Assembly: GCA_050290785.1 (NCBI GenBank)
Contig: JBNKIR010000053.1
Location: 78,897-142,896 of the forward strand
Direction: 5' to 3'
Origin: JAAGZL01 sp050290785
Lineage (GTDB): Bacteria; Pseudomonadota; Gammaproteobacteria; Chromatiales; Chromatiaceae
DNA length: 64,000 nt
Under the pieces are notes generated by a model. The model searched no databases and was not told the origin of the DNA. It saw only the letters and a program-made list of their open reading frames with translations. Shown one piece after another: positions 45,063 to 53,465 of this stretch. The translations under genes and the position numbers were made by a program. The number at the start of each line of letters is the position of its first letter. Positions within the stretch are counted from its first letter, which is position 1.

Positions 45063-45857
45063 TTACCCCTTAACCACCGTCTCTGTTGCCGTCCCATCTT
45101 CCGAACGCTGGGTGTGATGTGAGAGACGACGCAACTCTAGACGTTTAATGTGTTGCCAGGCGTGGCTGGCTACAATCACAGTAATGTGCATCTCCTCCAC
45201 CAGCTCCAGGAAGATAGACATAATCTTCTCCGCAGCGAAGGGGTCGACTGATGCCGTCGGTTCATCCGCAATAACAATCGACGGATAGTGTGCCAGGGCG
45301 CGCCCGATGGCCACGCGTTGACGCTCGCCGGTTGATAGATCCTCCGGCAGTTTATTCAGATGGTGATGAATCCCCAGCTCCTTAGCCAGACGCTCGGCAG
45401 TGCCGTCATCATCCATACCCAACACACTACGGGAAAGGTTGATATTGTCACGCACCGAGAGATAGGGCAGCAGACCGCCAGTCTGCATCACATAGCCGAT
45501 ATGACGCCGCCTTAGATCTCCCAGGGTATTTTGACTGTTTTTATCCCAGAAGCGTTTTATATCTATGGCCTCTTCCTTTTTGTCGTCCTCTTTGTTTGGG
45601 TCTCCGCTTTGCTGTGGACGAAAGCGGAAAGAACCAACGGAGCTTGGCTGCAGGATGAAGGAGAGCATATCCAGCAGCGTGGATTTACCACAACCGCTCT
45701 CTCCGATCAGGGCAATCTTCTCGCCCTGGGCAATCTGAAGACTGGGGACGTTCAGGCGAAAGGCCACGCCCTCTGATTCTCTCGTCTTTATTACATCCCG
45801 CAAATGATAGATCAGTGTCCCGCTCTTCGGCGGGCTGGTTTCATTATTATTTGTCAT
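45063..45857 (-). CDS. LolD/MacB-like ABC ATPase with an internal insertion
   Basis: A 264-residue ATPase with Walker A IGESGCGKSTLL, Q-loop YVMQTGGLLPYL, signature LSTGERQRVAIGRAL and Walker B IVIADEPTASVD. Between Walker A and the Q-loop it carries a charged insertion of about 30-35 residues (around QQSGDPNKEDDKKEEAID) that LolD-type ATPases normally lack. It partners the downstream permease. The vWA gene ends 7 bp upstream, so the genes are tightly coupled. Confidence 0.9.
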   Translation of the reverse strand: MTNNNETSPPKSGTLIYHLRDVIKTRESEGVAFRLNVPSLQIAQGEKIALIGESGCGKSTLLDMLSFILQPSSVGSFRFRPQQSGDPNKEDDKKEEAIDIKRFWDKNSQNTLGDLRRRHIGYVMQTGGLLPYLSVRDNINLSRSVLGMDDDGTAERLAKELGIHHHLNKLPEDLSTGERQRVAIGRALAHYPSIVIADEPTASVDPFAAEKIMSIFLELVEEMHITVIVASHAWQHIKRLELRRLSHHTQRSEDGTATETVVKG

Positions 45858-45864
45858 GCTGAAC

Positions 45865-47853
45865 CTACGGCAACATATCTAGTGAGATAGGAAATACAGA
45901 ATCCCCATCCACTGGGCCTCCATCCAGACTTACCCAAAGATCGGTGTGATCATGCAGGGCTCGATAGTAATTGATCTTGGCCTCAAGCTCGTTGATGAAC
46001 TTGATCTGATCACGGGCAGACCAGCTCTGCCAATCCTGCAGCGACAGCTTCATGGAGTCAGCTGTATAGGGCAGGTCTTCTATGTATTCCCGCATAAAAC
46101 CCAGATCAGCCAGACTATTGCCCTCTCCCGCCGTTACCGCAGTGGTCGATCCAAGCTTTTCCGGATCTCTGGATATGGTAGCAGCCAGGCTCTTGAGTTC
46201 ATTCAGGAAATTCTGTGGTGAGAGAAGCCCGTCTTCGGCGGTGTTTAGGATCTGCTTGAGAATATCATGCAGATCGGAAAGCTGATCCCTGGTCAGCAGC
46301 ACCCTTATGTCCAGGACCTTCTTGTCCGGCTTGTTAAAATCACGATCGAGGATCCAGGCATTGAACACGCTTGGCACCTTGCCACCCTCATCCTTCTTCA
46401 AATAGCGCATGCGCAGGGCATATCCGAGCTTGGCCACCTTTTTCTGCAGCTCTTTCAGCTGCGGCGTGGCAGGCTTGGTCTCCACCACAGCGGTCTCAGC
46501 GGTCTCAACACTCATCGGCTTGTTCTGCGCCGCTATCTTTACCTGACCGGTTATCTGCGCTGCCAGGGCATCCAACACATAACCGAATTCGACCACATCT
46601 CCTGTCGGCACCCCGTAATAGAGACTGCCTATCCCCGGGACATCAGAAAGCTCACGATACTGCACCTCGGCGCTGGCGTGATTGGCTTCAGTGGCCGGAG
46701 TGAGCAGATGCAGGACAAATATGGAGATTCCATTATCTATAGCCAGTTGCCGCAGACCCTCGGCAGTCATACCCGTACTTGAAAGCGGGTCACTCTCGCC
46801 ACGGGCCCCGGCATCGGTGATCAACACAACATAACGCGCCTGATGGTTACTCCAATCCATATCGGTTATGGCGCGCTTTACTCCGGCATATGCGTCCTCA
46901 ACAAAGTCCTGACTGGACACCCTGGAAGCGGACAGCTCCTCGACCCGTGAGAGAAAACCAGATGCACTCTGACCTTCATTTAACTTTACATAGGTACGGG
47001 TCAGGTATTCGATACCTGGAGCGGCATTGGTGTTGTCGCGGAAGGAGACCAGTCCGAAGTTTACATTTCCAAGGAGATCAGCCTTCTTCAGGCTGTTAAA
47101 GATCTTCCTTACCGCCTCTCTGGTCCGGTCAATATACTTGTCCATGGAAAGAGTTGAGTCGATGGCAAATACCAGACCTGCGCTATAGTTACGCCTCTCC
47201 TGCTTCTCTTTCTGCACTGGCGCAGGGGCATCCGAATCGTCGTATTCCAAAGGCACACTGGATACCTGAAGCATCCTGGCCCGCTCCGCCCCAACGAATA
47301 CATCTTCAAACTTATGGATTGGCACAAGATAAAAATCATCCTTAATATCAAGATGCATATCCGGCTGGATGGCCACAACGGGAGAGTCCTTGCTGGTCCT
47401 GCCCGCTTTCGCCTCGCGCTGCAGGGCAGCGTAGGCCGCTTTATTTTTTGAATCCAACAGATTCTTTAGCGAATCGCGGTCCCTGAACAACAGACTGCGA
47501 TCACCGCCAAGTGGATCGCGAAAAGCAACGGTCAGGCCCTGGTTCCACTCTATAGTATTGCCAGCAGGTATCCATCCCTTGATATCTCCATGCCTGTCCG
47601 TACCCACGCGCAGCCACTCGCGTTTGCCTACCTTTTCTCTCTTGTAGACATAAAAAGCGGTAAACGGAACAACAACCTTACCGTCACCCCTCTCTTTAGC
47701 GTACGGAAAGATCTTAGCCTGAGGAATGGCCAGGACACGTTGATACAGAGTTTGCTTTCCAGGAATCAATAACGGACTCAGCCGTCCTTTATTTTCAGCA
47801 ACTACATTACCAGTCAGCAACACTAGAATGATTGCAATCAATATCTTCTTCAT
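45865..47853 (-). CDS. Secreted von Willebrand factor A protein (PpkA-C-terminus-like)
   Basis: A 662-residue protein with a signal peptide (ILIAIILVLLTGNVVA). Residues ~35-200 form an SH3-like region with VYKREKVGKREWLRVG and WNQGLTVAFRDPLGGDRSLL. Residues ~225-420 are a vWA domain with MIDAS motif VFAIDSTLSMDKYI and the partner aspartate in VVLITDAGARG. A helical C-terminal part follows. The layout resembles the C-terminal half of type VI secretion PpkA kinases but has no kinase domain and is exported. It probably binds a protein ligand in the periplasm. The cluster around it is unassigned. Confidence 0.75.
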   Translation of the reverse strand: MKKILIAIILVLLTGNVVAENKGRLSPLLIPGKQTLYQRVLAIPQAKIFPYAKERGDGKVVVPFTAFYVYKREKVGKREWLRVGTDRHGDIKGWIPAGNTIEWNQGLTVAFRDPLGGDRSLLFRDRDSLKNLLDSKNKAAYAALQREAKAGRTSKDSPVVAIQPDMHLDIKDDFYLVPIHKFEDVFVGAERARMLQVSSVPLEYDDSDAPAPVQKEKQERRNYSAGLVFAIDSTLSMDKYIDRTREAVRKIFNSLKKADLLGNVNFGLVSFRDNTNAAPGIEYLTRTYVKLNEGQSASGFLSRVEELSASRVSSQDFVEDAYAGVKRAITDMDWSNHQARYVVLITDAGARGESDPLSSTGMTAEGLRQLAIDNGISIFVLHLLTPATEANHASAEVQYRELSDVPGIGSLYYGVPTGDVVEFGYVLDALAAQITGQVKIAAQNKPMSVETAETAVVETKPATPQLKELQKKVAKLGYALRMRYLKKDEGGKVPSVFNAWILDRDFNKPDKKVLDIRVLLTRDQLSDLHDILKQILNTAEDGLLSPQNFLNELKSLAATISRDPEKLGSTTAVTAGEGNSLADLGFMREYIEDLPYTADSMKLSLQDWQSWSARDQIKFINELEAKINYYRALHDHTDLWVSLDGGPVDGDSVFPISLDMLP

Positions 47854-47869
47854 TCTAAATTATTCCCAA

Positions 47870-48694
47870 TTATCGCAACTGCAAAAGCAGACGTTGAGCT
47901 TCACTGCTTCCATTTTCAGCTTGTGTTTTTAAGTGTTTAGTCAAATCTGCAAGATTCTTTTTAGCGCTATCGTTACCAGCATCTATCGCCTTCTTATACC
48001 ACTTTATGGCCTGCGCCGGATCAGGTGCAATCAGGGCGCTGGTGAAACTGGTATGATAGATGGGGTCAGCCATGGTCCCCAATACCAAGGCTGAATCTCC
48101 ATGCCCATTCCGGGCGGCAAAAAAGTAGAGCAGATAGGCATTTTCATTATCTCCGGCTCTCCTTCTCTTCTCTGCCTCATCATATGCCTTCTGGCCTGCA
48201 TCAGATCCTGCATTGCGCAGTTCGGAGATCATTACCCTTACATCAACATCCTTCTGCCTGACCGGTTGATCCGTCGGTGTGTTCTCTTGTGGTTTGGTAG
48301 AACTCTCGCTTTCCGGAGAACCCTCATATTTAGAGGTGTCCTCAGCGCCATCAGACTCAATCTCTTCCAGAGGACGTATGGTGGATACACTTTCCGGAGA
48401 ACCTTCATCCTTTGAAGTGTCCTCAGCGCCATCAGACTCAATCTCTTCCAGAGGACGTATGGCGGATACACTTTCTAAAGGTGGCAGAGCGTTATCTTCC
48501 GAATCTATGGGCTGAATAACTGAATCTAGTTGAGGTAGAGGTTTCTTGAGATCAATTTCCTCTTCGTCATCGGGGACAAGCCAAACAGCCAACCCGGTGA
48601 GCATAACCACGACCAACATAGGTACCGTAAGGTTTTTTTCCAACCCAGGTTTTTTGCTGATCAACTGCTTATTTTCATTCTCATCCATGGTCAT
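47870..48694 (-). CDS. Membrane-anchored Sel1-repeat protein with tandem duplication
   Basis: A 274-residue protein. A short cytoplasmic tail precedes one membrane segment (~22-40, VPMLVVVMLTGLAVWLV), so the rest is probably periplasmic. A low-complexity acidic region follows, including two nearly identical 27-residue units (SVSxIRPLEEIESDGAEDTS). The C-terminal part has Sel1-like helical repeats (AQAIKWYKKAIDAGNDSAKK). It is the first gene of the cluster with the vWA, ATPase and permease genes (16-bp gap to vWA). Sel1 repeats usually scaffold protein complexes. Confidence 0.75.
   Translation of the reverse strand: MTMDENENKQLISKKPGLEKNLTVPMLVVVMLTGLAVWLVPDDEEEIDLKKPLPQLDSVIQPIDSEDNALPPLESVSAIRPLEEIESDGAEDTSKDEGSPESVSTIRPLEEIESDGAEDTSKYEGSPESESSTKPQENTPTDQPVRQKDVDVRVMISELRNAGSDAGQKAYDEAEKRRRAGDNENAYLLYFFAARNGHGDSALVLGTMADPIYHTSFTSALIAPDPAQAIKWYKKAIDAGNDSAKKNLADLTKHLKTQAENGSSEAQRLLLQLR
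48309..48470 (-). repeat. 81-bp in-frame tandem duplication in the Sel1-repeat gene
   Basis: Copies at 48309-48389 and 48390-48470 are adjacent, in frame and nearly identical; a short third remnant follows (ctttct at 48471). The repeat encodes 27 residues of an acidic, Ser/Glu-rich linker. Near-identity indicates a recent duplication or active copy-number variation. Confidence 0.9.
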
Positions 48695-49212
48695 CTAGTT
48701 ATCTCTAATTTGTTTTTTACACATAGCCTGACAGATAGAAGATTGCATGATGTAAAGTGCCATACCCCGCGTGAAGTACCGGAATCATGCGCTCCCAAGA
48801 TACTTCAAGGCCAAGGGCATTATTATTGCACTAACCATGTAGACGCTTTCAGAAATCAAACTTCCCCGCGCAATTGAGCAGGCTAAGCCCGACACCCATA
48901 CCTGTCAAGCATAAACTGGCAGCAGATTGGATGATTTAACCGATTAGTCTGTTTTTTCATTTGCTGCATCCGGTTGCCCAAATATCTGATTTTAAGGATT
49001 ACTATCCATCCATAAACGTTACTTATCAACTAATCAACTTAAGTTAATAATAATTCTGCAGTTTTCGTAATTTCGAATATGCTTATTTTAATATATCAGA
49101 TTACTCTCATTGATAATTCTCATTATGGAGCGGAAAATACTCTGCTAGATTCGAGATCAGCCAGTTTAGATTGACAATTATTAATAACATATAAAACCAC
49201 TAAGGATTAATA
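48695..49212. other. 518-bp AT-rich divergent regulatory region
   Basis: No plausible gene. It separates the vWA/ABC cluster (minus) from the sulfur molybdoenzyme cluster (plus) and must hold both promoters. Visible elements are a perfect palindrome AACTTAAGTT (49036-49045), a dyad ATAAT-TCTC-ATTAT (49113-49126) and a TTGACA at 49171 without a well-spaced -10. The ribosome binding site of the first sulfur gene is AAGGA at 49202-49206. Confidence 0.55.
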
Positions 49213-49953
49213 ATGGCTACAAAAAAGCTTGTGATGCTTGCTGACACAGAACGCTGCGTCAACTGCAAGGCATGCGAAGTGGCGTGTCGTGCAGAATGGA
49301 ACACACCGCTTGGCTTCAGCAGGAATTGGGTTCGTGAAACCATCTCCATATCAGATGACGGCATGCCCCGCATGTCCCTCATTTCAGGACGCTGCCAGCA
49401 CTGCGATGACGCACCATGTATTAGTTACTGCCCGAGCGGGGCATCTTATAAGAGGGATGACGGTTCAGTCCTGGTTGACAGGGAGATCTGCTCCGGCTGT
49501 GAAATGTGTGTATCGGTCTGCCCTTATGATGCCAGGTTTAAGAATCCGGATGACGGCAGGATATCCAAATGCACCTTCTGCCAACCACGCATAGACGCAG
49601 GCGAACAACCCGCCTGTGTTGAGGTGTGCTTTAACCAGGCATTGATCTTCGGAGATATAAATGATCCGAACTCAGAGGTGTCACAACTTCTAAAGCAGGA
49701 GAAGTGGCAACAACTTATCACCGATAAGGTAAATACCAGGCCAAGCCACTACTATTCAGCATCCACCATTCTGGACTCAAACGTCCTGCCCTTGGAGAAG
49801 GAGCCTGCCATCCAGGCCCAAGTAATATCCAATGTCGTCAATCCACTGGCCAGTGTCGGTATTACCGGCATGTTAGGACTGTTTGGAGTTGCCGGTATCA
49901 TGAAGATCGTAAAACGCCGTGAGGAGGTGTCACATGACTCAGACAGCGAGTGA
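49213..49953 (+). CDS. Four-cluster ferredoxin subunit of a molybdoenzyme (PhsB/PsrB type)
   Basis: A 246-residue electron-transfer subunit. Sixteen cysteines form four [4Fe-4S] sites: Cys15/18/21/25, 61/64/69/73, 93/96/99/103 and 120/123/135/139. There is no signal peptide, as usual for subunits co-exported with a Tat partner. A C-terminal membrane helix (NPLASVGITGMLGLFGVAGI) anchors it, an extra feature compared with the soluble PhsB/PsrB. It should carry electrons between the catalytic subunit and the cytochrome b. Its 3' end overlaps the cytochrome b gene by 20 bp. Confidence 0.92.
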   Translation: MATKKLVMLADTERCVNCKACEVACRAEWNTPLGFSRNWVRETISISDDGMPRMSLISGRCQHCDDAPCISYCPSGASYKRDDGSVLVDREICSGCEMCVSVCPYDARFKNPDDGRISKCTFCQPRIDAGEQPACVEVCFNQALIFGDINDPNSEVSQLLKQEKWQQLITDKVNTRPSHYYSASTILDSNVLPLEKEPAIQAQVISNVVNPLASVGITGMLGLFGVAGIMKIVKRREEVSHDSDSE

Positions 49954-50662
49954 TGCTATGGCCGGCAAGGTGTTTGTCCGCAACAAGAACATAATATTCA
50001 TGCACTGGTTCAATGCGGTTTGCTGGTTTCTGCTTACCCCCAGTGGACTCGGTATTATATCCGGAGAATCGATCCGTATTATCCCGGCAGGCTGGTCAGT
50101 ATTCATACAGAATCTGGTCGGAGGCAATTCCAATCTGGTTCTTATGCATTCGATGGTGGGAATCATATGGGCGATGGGATTTGTGATTTTCAGCATACGT
50201 AACTGGAACGACACAGTCATGCCGTTCTTGAAAGATATACTGATACTCACGCCGATGAAGATTATGGATGGTGTCTGGGCTACCGCCGTGTACTTGACCA
50301 AGCTGATCATCCCCTGGAAGGTCGAAGGCGAGGCACCTCCCGCGGGTCGCTACAACGGGGCGCAGCGTCTGCAAGGCACATTAGTCATTGTAAGCTCCAT
50401 AATCCTGACCATTACCGGCCTGATCATGTTCTTCGGACCAGGCGTGGGAGTGGCTTCGTCGCTGTTCCGCTGGGCGCTGGTTATCCACGCCGCCAGTGTA
50501 GCCATGGTATGGATAGGACTGTTGGCCCACATCTACTTTGCCCTGATCGAGGAGCCGGACTCTATGGAAGGCATGAAAAGCGGTTACCTGGAAACAGAAT
50601 ATATAAAACACCATAGCCCACTATGGTATGAAGAACTAAAGCAGCAAGGTGAGATCAAGTAA
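49934..50662 (+). CDS. Membrane cytochrome b subunit (FdnI/PhsC type)
   Basis: A 242-residue integral membrane protein with about four to five segments and histidines placed for two b hemes: FMHWFN, LMHSMVG, VIHAASV and LAHIYFA. This matches the Ni-hydrogenase/formate dehydrogenase gamma cytochrome b family to which PhsC belongs. I chose the ATG at 49934 because GAGGAGG lies six nucleotides upstream; the GTG at 49919 is inside that sequence context. It links the periplasmic enzyme to the quinone pool. Confidence 0.9.
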   Translation: MTQTASDAMAGKVFVRNKNIIFMHWFNAVCWFLLTPSGLGIISGESIRIIPAGWSVFIQNLVGGNSNLVLMHSMVGIIWAMGFVIFSIRNWNDTVMPFLKDILILTPMKIMDGVWATAVYLTKLIIPWKVEGEAPPAGRYNGAQRLQGTLVIVSSIILTITGLIMFFGPGVGVASSLFRWALVIHAASVAMVWIGLLAHIYFALIEEPDSMEGMKSGYLETEYIKHHSPLWYEELKQQGEIK

Positions 50663-50709
50663 CTGATTTCACTAAACATAAATAAATATCAATCTGGAAG
50701 GACGTGACT

Positions 50710-51120
50710 ATGTTTAAGAAGATCTCTCTAATTGCCGGAGTTGCCATGATCATTGGCAGCGGACTTACCATGGATCTGGCTGAGGCAGCTGATGAACCAA
50801 ACTGGAAGCGGGGACGGGTCTATTTCCGTATGGTATGCACCGGTTGCCACGCCGAGATGACAGGCAGCCCGATACCACCCAATTCACGCACAATCGCCGA
50901 ATGGACCGCATACATGGACGCCAACAAACATGACGCAACCGGCAAGAGCAAACCGAGCATTATGGACTACGTAAGCCAGGAGTATCGGGAATCGGTCAAA
51001 GACAGCAACAAGGCGGCAAAAAAGTTTCTGAAGTTGTCCGATGATGAACTGTATGCAGATGTGAAGGCCTTCGTAGTATCCGGCGCCAAGGATTCAGATA
51101 CACCTGCATCCTGTAACTAA
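50710..51120 (+). CDS. Periplasmic monoheme cytochrome c
   Basis: A 136-residue secreted cytochrome with a signal peptide ending near LAEA and one heme site, Cys43-x2-Cys46-His47 in CTGCH. The C-terminal helical part (KKFLKLSDDELYADVKAFV) is typical of class I small cytochromes. It is in the middle of the molybdoenzyme cluster, where standard phsABC or psrABC operons have no cytochrome c. A role as electron acceptor or donor for the enzyme is inference. The start at 50710 has GGAAGG upstream. Confidence 0.9.
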   Translation: MFKKISLIAGVAMIIGSGLTMDLAEAADEPNWKRGRVYFRMVCTGCHAEMTGSPIPPNSRTIAEWTAYMDANKHDATGKSKPSIMDYVSQEYRESVKDSNKAAKKFLKLSDDELYADVKAFVVSGAKDSDTPASCN

Positions 51121-51155
51121 ATAAATAACTATAAGACCGAAACCAGGAGGAGTTG

Positions 51156-53378
51156 ATGGGCACAGATATAGATACAGGCATAAGCCGGCGCGGTTTCCTA
51201 GGACTCTCCGCAGGGGCCGCTGCCGGGACGGCACTAGGCATGCGTTCGTTCAAGGCCCATGCCGCCGCTGTCCCCCACTCGCAGGAGACGTGGACCAAGG
51301 GGACCGTAATACCCTCAACCTGCAACATGTGTGTTAATCGCTGCGGCATCAAGTGCCGGGTGGTGGATGGTGTGCTGGAAAAGATCGACGGTGACGACCG
51401 CAATCCACGTTCCCGCGGTGGCACCTGCGCCAAGGGTCAGGCCGGCATCATGTCCGTGTACGATCCTGACCGCATCAAACATCCTCTGATCCGTGTCGGC
51501 AAACGTGGTGAAGGCAAATGGCGTCGTGCCTCCTGGGATGAGGCCTTCGAATATGTGGCCGACAACCTGAACAAGATCATGGAAGAGCACGGCCCCGAAT
51601 CACTGCTCTGGTCCTCCACCACCGACCTCACCGAGCAGTTCTTCGTGCGTCTGGGCACCTATCTGCCAACCCCCAACTTCGCCCGCCATGCCACCCTGTG
51701 TCTGGCATCGCGCAACGTCGGCTACTTCGCCACCATGGGTGGGGTGCCTGGATCGGATCTGGCCCATGCCAAATATATCCTGATGTTCGGCGCCAACCGT
51801 ACCGAGTCGTTTGAACTGCCCCACAACTGGACCCTGATAGAAGGCATCAAGAACGGTGCCAAGCTGGTTACGGTTGACCCGCGTATGACCTACACCGCAG
51901 CCAAGGGCGAATGGGTGCCGATACGTCCACGTACCGATATGGCCCTTACCCTGGCACTGATGCATGTACTGATCAAGGAAGAGCTCTATGACAAGGAGTT
52001 TGTGGCCAACAACACCCACGGTTTTGAAGAGCTCAAGGCCCATGTTGAGGGCAACACCCCGGAGTGGGCGGCCCAGGAGACCGACATACCGGCCGACAAG
52101 ATCGTGGCCATGGCCAGAGAAATGGCCGCAGCAGCACCGGCGGTGGTGATCTATCCCGGTCGCCGCAGCTCCTGGTACACCAACGACACCCAGTTCCGCC
52201 GCACCCTGCCCATGTTGATGGCACTGCTGGGCGCCTTTGACGCACCGGGCAGTCACAGCTTCGGCGGCAAGGCCAAACTCGGATCGTTCGAGTGGGAGAT
52301 CGAACCGTTTGATGTGGCGAAACGCTTTGACAACTTCAACGACCGTTTCCCATTGGCCAACCATGAGGACGGCGGCTATGTCAGCCTGCGCAATGCCATC
52401 CTGGACGGCACATCGGCATATCCGGTCAAGGGTTGGATGATATACAAACAGAATCCACTGGCCGCCGTGCTGGACGGCAACAGGAACCTGAAGATGGCGG
52501 AGCAGATGGACTTCATCTGCGCCATCGACGTGCAGCCATCAGAGACCGCCTGGATGGCAGATGTCATCCTGCCTGAGACCACCTATCTGGAACGCCTGGA
52601 CCCGCTGTGGGCACCGGGCAGTCCGCGCAAATATGTCGGCATCCGTCAGCCGGTGGTACCACCGCAGGGCGAGGCCAGGACCGCCTTGGAGATCATTCAG
52701 GGTCTGGCCAAGGCGCTGGACACCAAACGGGAGTTCGATACGCCTCTGAGCGACGTATTCAACTTCACCATAGAAGAGTTCGTCGATGCCCAGCTCAAAG
52801 GGCTACCGATAGATCGCAAGACCCTGATGCAGGAAGGTATCTGGCTGGCGCCGGAAGAGAAGAAGAGCTACGGGGCATTCCGTAGCGGCGAGAAGAAGTT
52901 CAAGACACCGACCGGCAAGATCGAATTCGTATCCGAGAGGTTCCGTCGCAACAACCTGCCGGTGCTGCCTGAGTATGAACCGGTAACCACGCCTGCTGGC
53001 AAGCAGCGTCTTATCTCTGGCAGGCACGCATGGTTCACCCATCAGCGCGGTCACGCCAACAACCTGTGGCTGCATGAACTCTATCCTGAGAATGAGGCCT
53101 GGATACACCCGGACATCGCCCAAGAGAAAGGCATAACCGAGGGTGATATGGTCATGGTCAGAAGTGCGGCAGGAGAGGTAAAGATCAAGGCCAAGGTCAC
53201 GCCACGTATCCGCAAAGACACCCTGTTCATCTGCCACGGGTTCGGCGGTAAGACCGGAGGCCAGACCACGGCCAAGGGTAAGGGTGGTGCTGACTACATG
53301 CTGATGGAGAGTGCCAGTGACTCCATCACGGACAACCAAGCCACACATGAGACCTTTGTTGAGATAATAAAGATTTAA
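51156..53378 (+). CDS. Tat-exported molybdopterin catalytic subunit (polysulfide/thiosulfate reductase-like)
   Basis: A 740-residue DMSO-reductase-family protein. The Tat signal is SRRGFLGLSAG (10-20). An N-terminal [4Fe-4S] site is Cys56/59/63 and Cys91. Cys182 in ARHATLCLASRNVGY stands where PsrA/PhsA have their Mo-ligating cysteine. The C-terminal molybdopterin-binding domain ends with HGFGGKT. Length and cysteine ligation fit PsrA/PhsA; arsenite, tetrathionate or other sulfur substrates cannot be excluded. The start at ATG 51156 has AGGAGG upstream. It acts in the periplasm with the three upstream subunits. Confidence 0.88.
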   Translation: MGTDIDTGISRRGFLGLSAGAAAGTALGMRSFKAHAAAVPHSQETWTKGTVIPSTCNMCVNRCGIKCRVVDGVLEKIDGDDRNPRSRGGTCAKGQAGIMSVYDPDRIKHPLIRVGKRGEGKWRRASWDEAFEYVADNLNKIMEEHGPESLLWSSTTDLTEQFFVRLGTYLPTPNFARHATLCLASRNVGYFATMGGVPGSDLAHAKYILMFGANRTESFELPHNWTLIEGIKNGAKLVTVDPRMTYTAAKGEWVPIRPRTDMALTLALMHVLIKEELYDKEFVANNTHGFEELKAHVEGNTPEWAAQETDIPADKIVAMAREMAAAAPAVVIYPGRRSSWYTNDTQFRRTLPMLMALLGAFDAPGSHSFGGKAKLGSFEWEIEPFDVAKRFDNFNDRFPLANHEDGGYVSLRNAILDGTSAYPVKGWMIYKQNPLAAVLDGNRNLKMAEQMDFICAIDVQPSETAWMADVILPETTYLERLDPLWAPGSPRKYVGIRQPVVPPQGEARTALEIIQGLAKALDTKREFDTPLSDVFNFTIEEFVDAQLKGLPIDRKTLMQEGIWLAPEEKKSYGAFRSGEKKFKTPTGKIEFVSERFRRNNLPVLPEYEPVTTPAGKQRLISGRHAWFTHQRGHANNLWLHELYPENEAWIHPDIAQEKGITEGDMVMVRSAAGEVKIKAKVTPRIRKDTLFICHGFGGKTGGQTTAKGKGGADYMLMESASDSITDNQATHETFVEIIKI

Positions 53379-53465
53379 CAACAACTTTCTAATAACAAGG
53401 CACAAAGATGCCAAGTGAACCTCTAAATCTTTCAGAGGTTCACTAATCGATATGGGACGGACAAA

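Noticed and set aside
49112..49127. Fur-box-like GATAATTCTCATTATG
   Set aside because: Half sites are spaced by 3 instead of the expected arrangement; kept only as an unassigned dyad.
49171..49195. TTGACA followed by TATAAA as the promoter of the sulfur cluster
   Set aside because: The spacer is only 13 bp, too short for a sigma-70 promoter, and the leader would be very short.
51156..53378. Assignment of the molybdoenzyme as SoeA sulfite dehydrogenase
   Set aside because: SoeA is cytoplasmic without a Tat signal; this protein has a clear SRRGFLG Tat motif.
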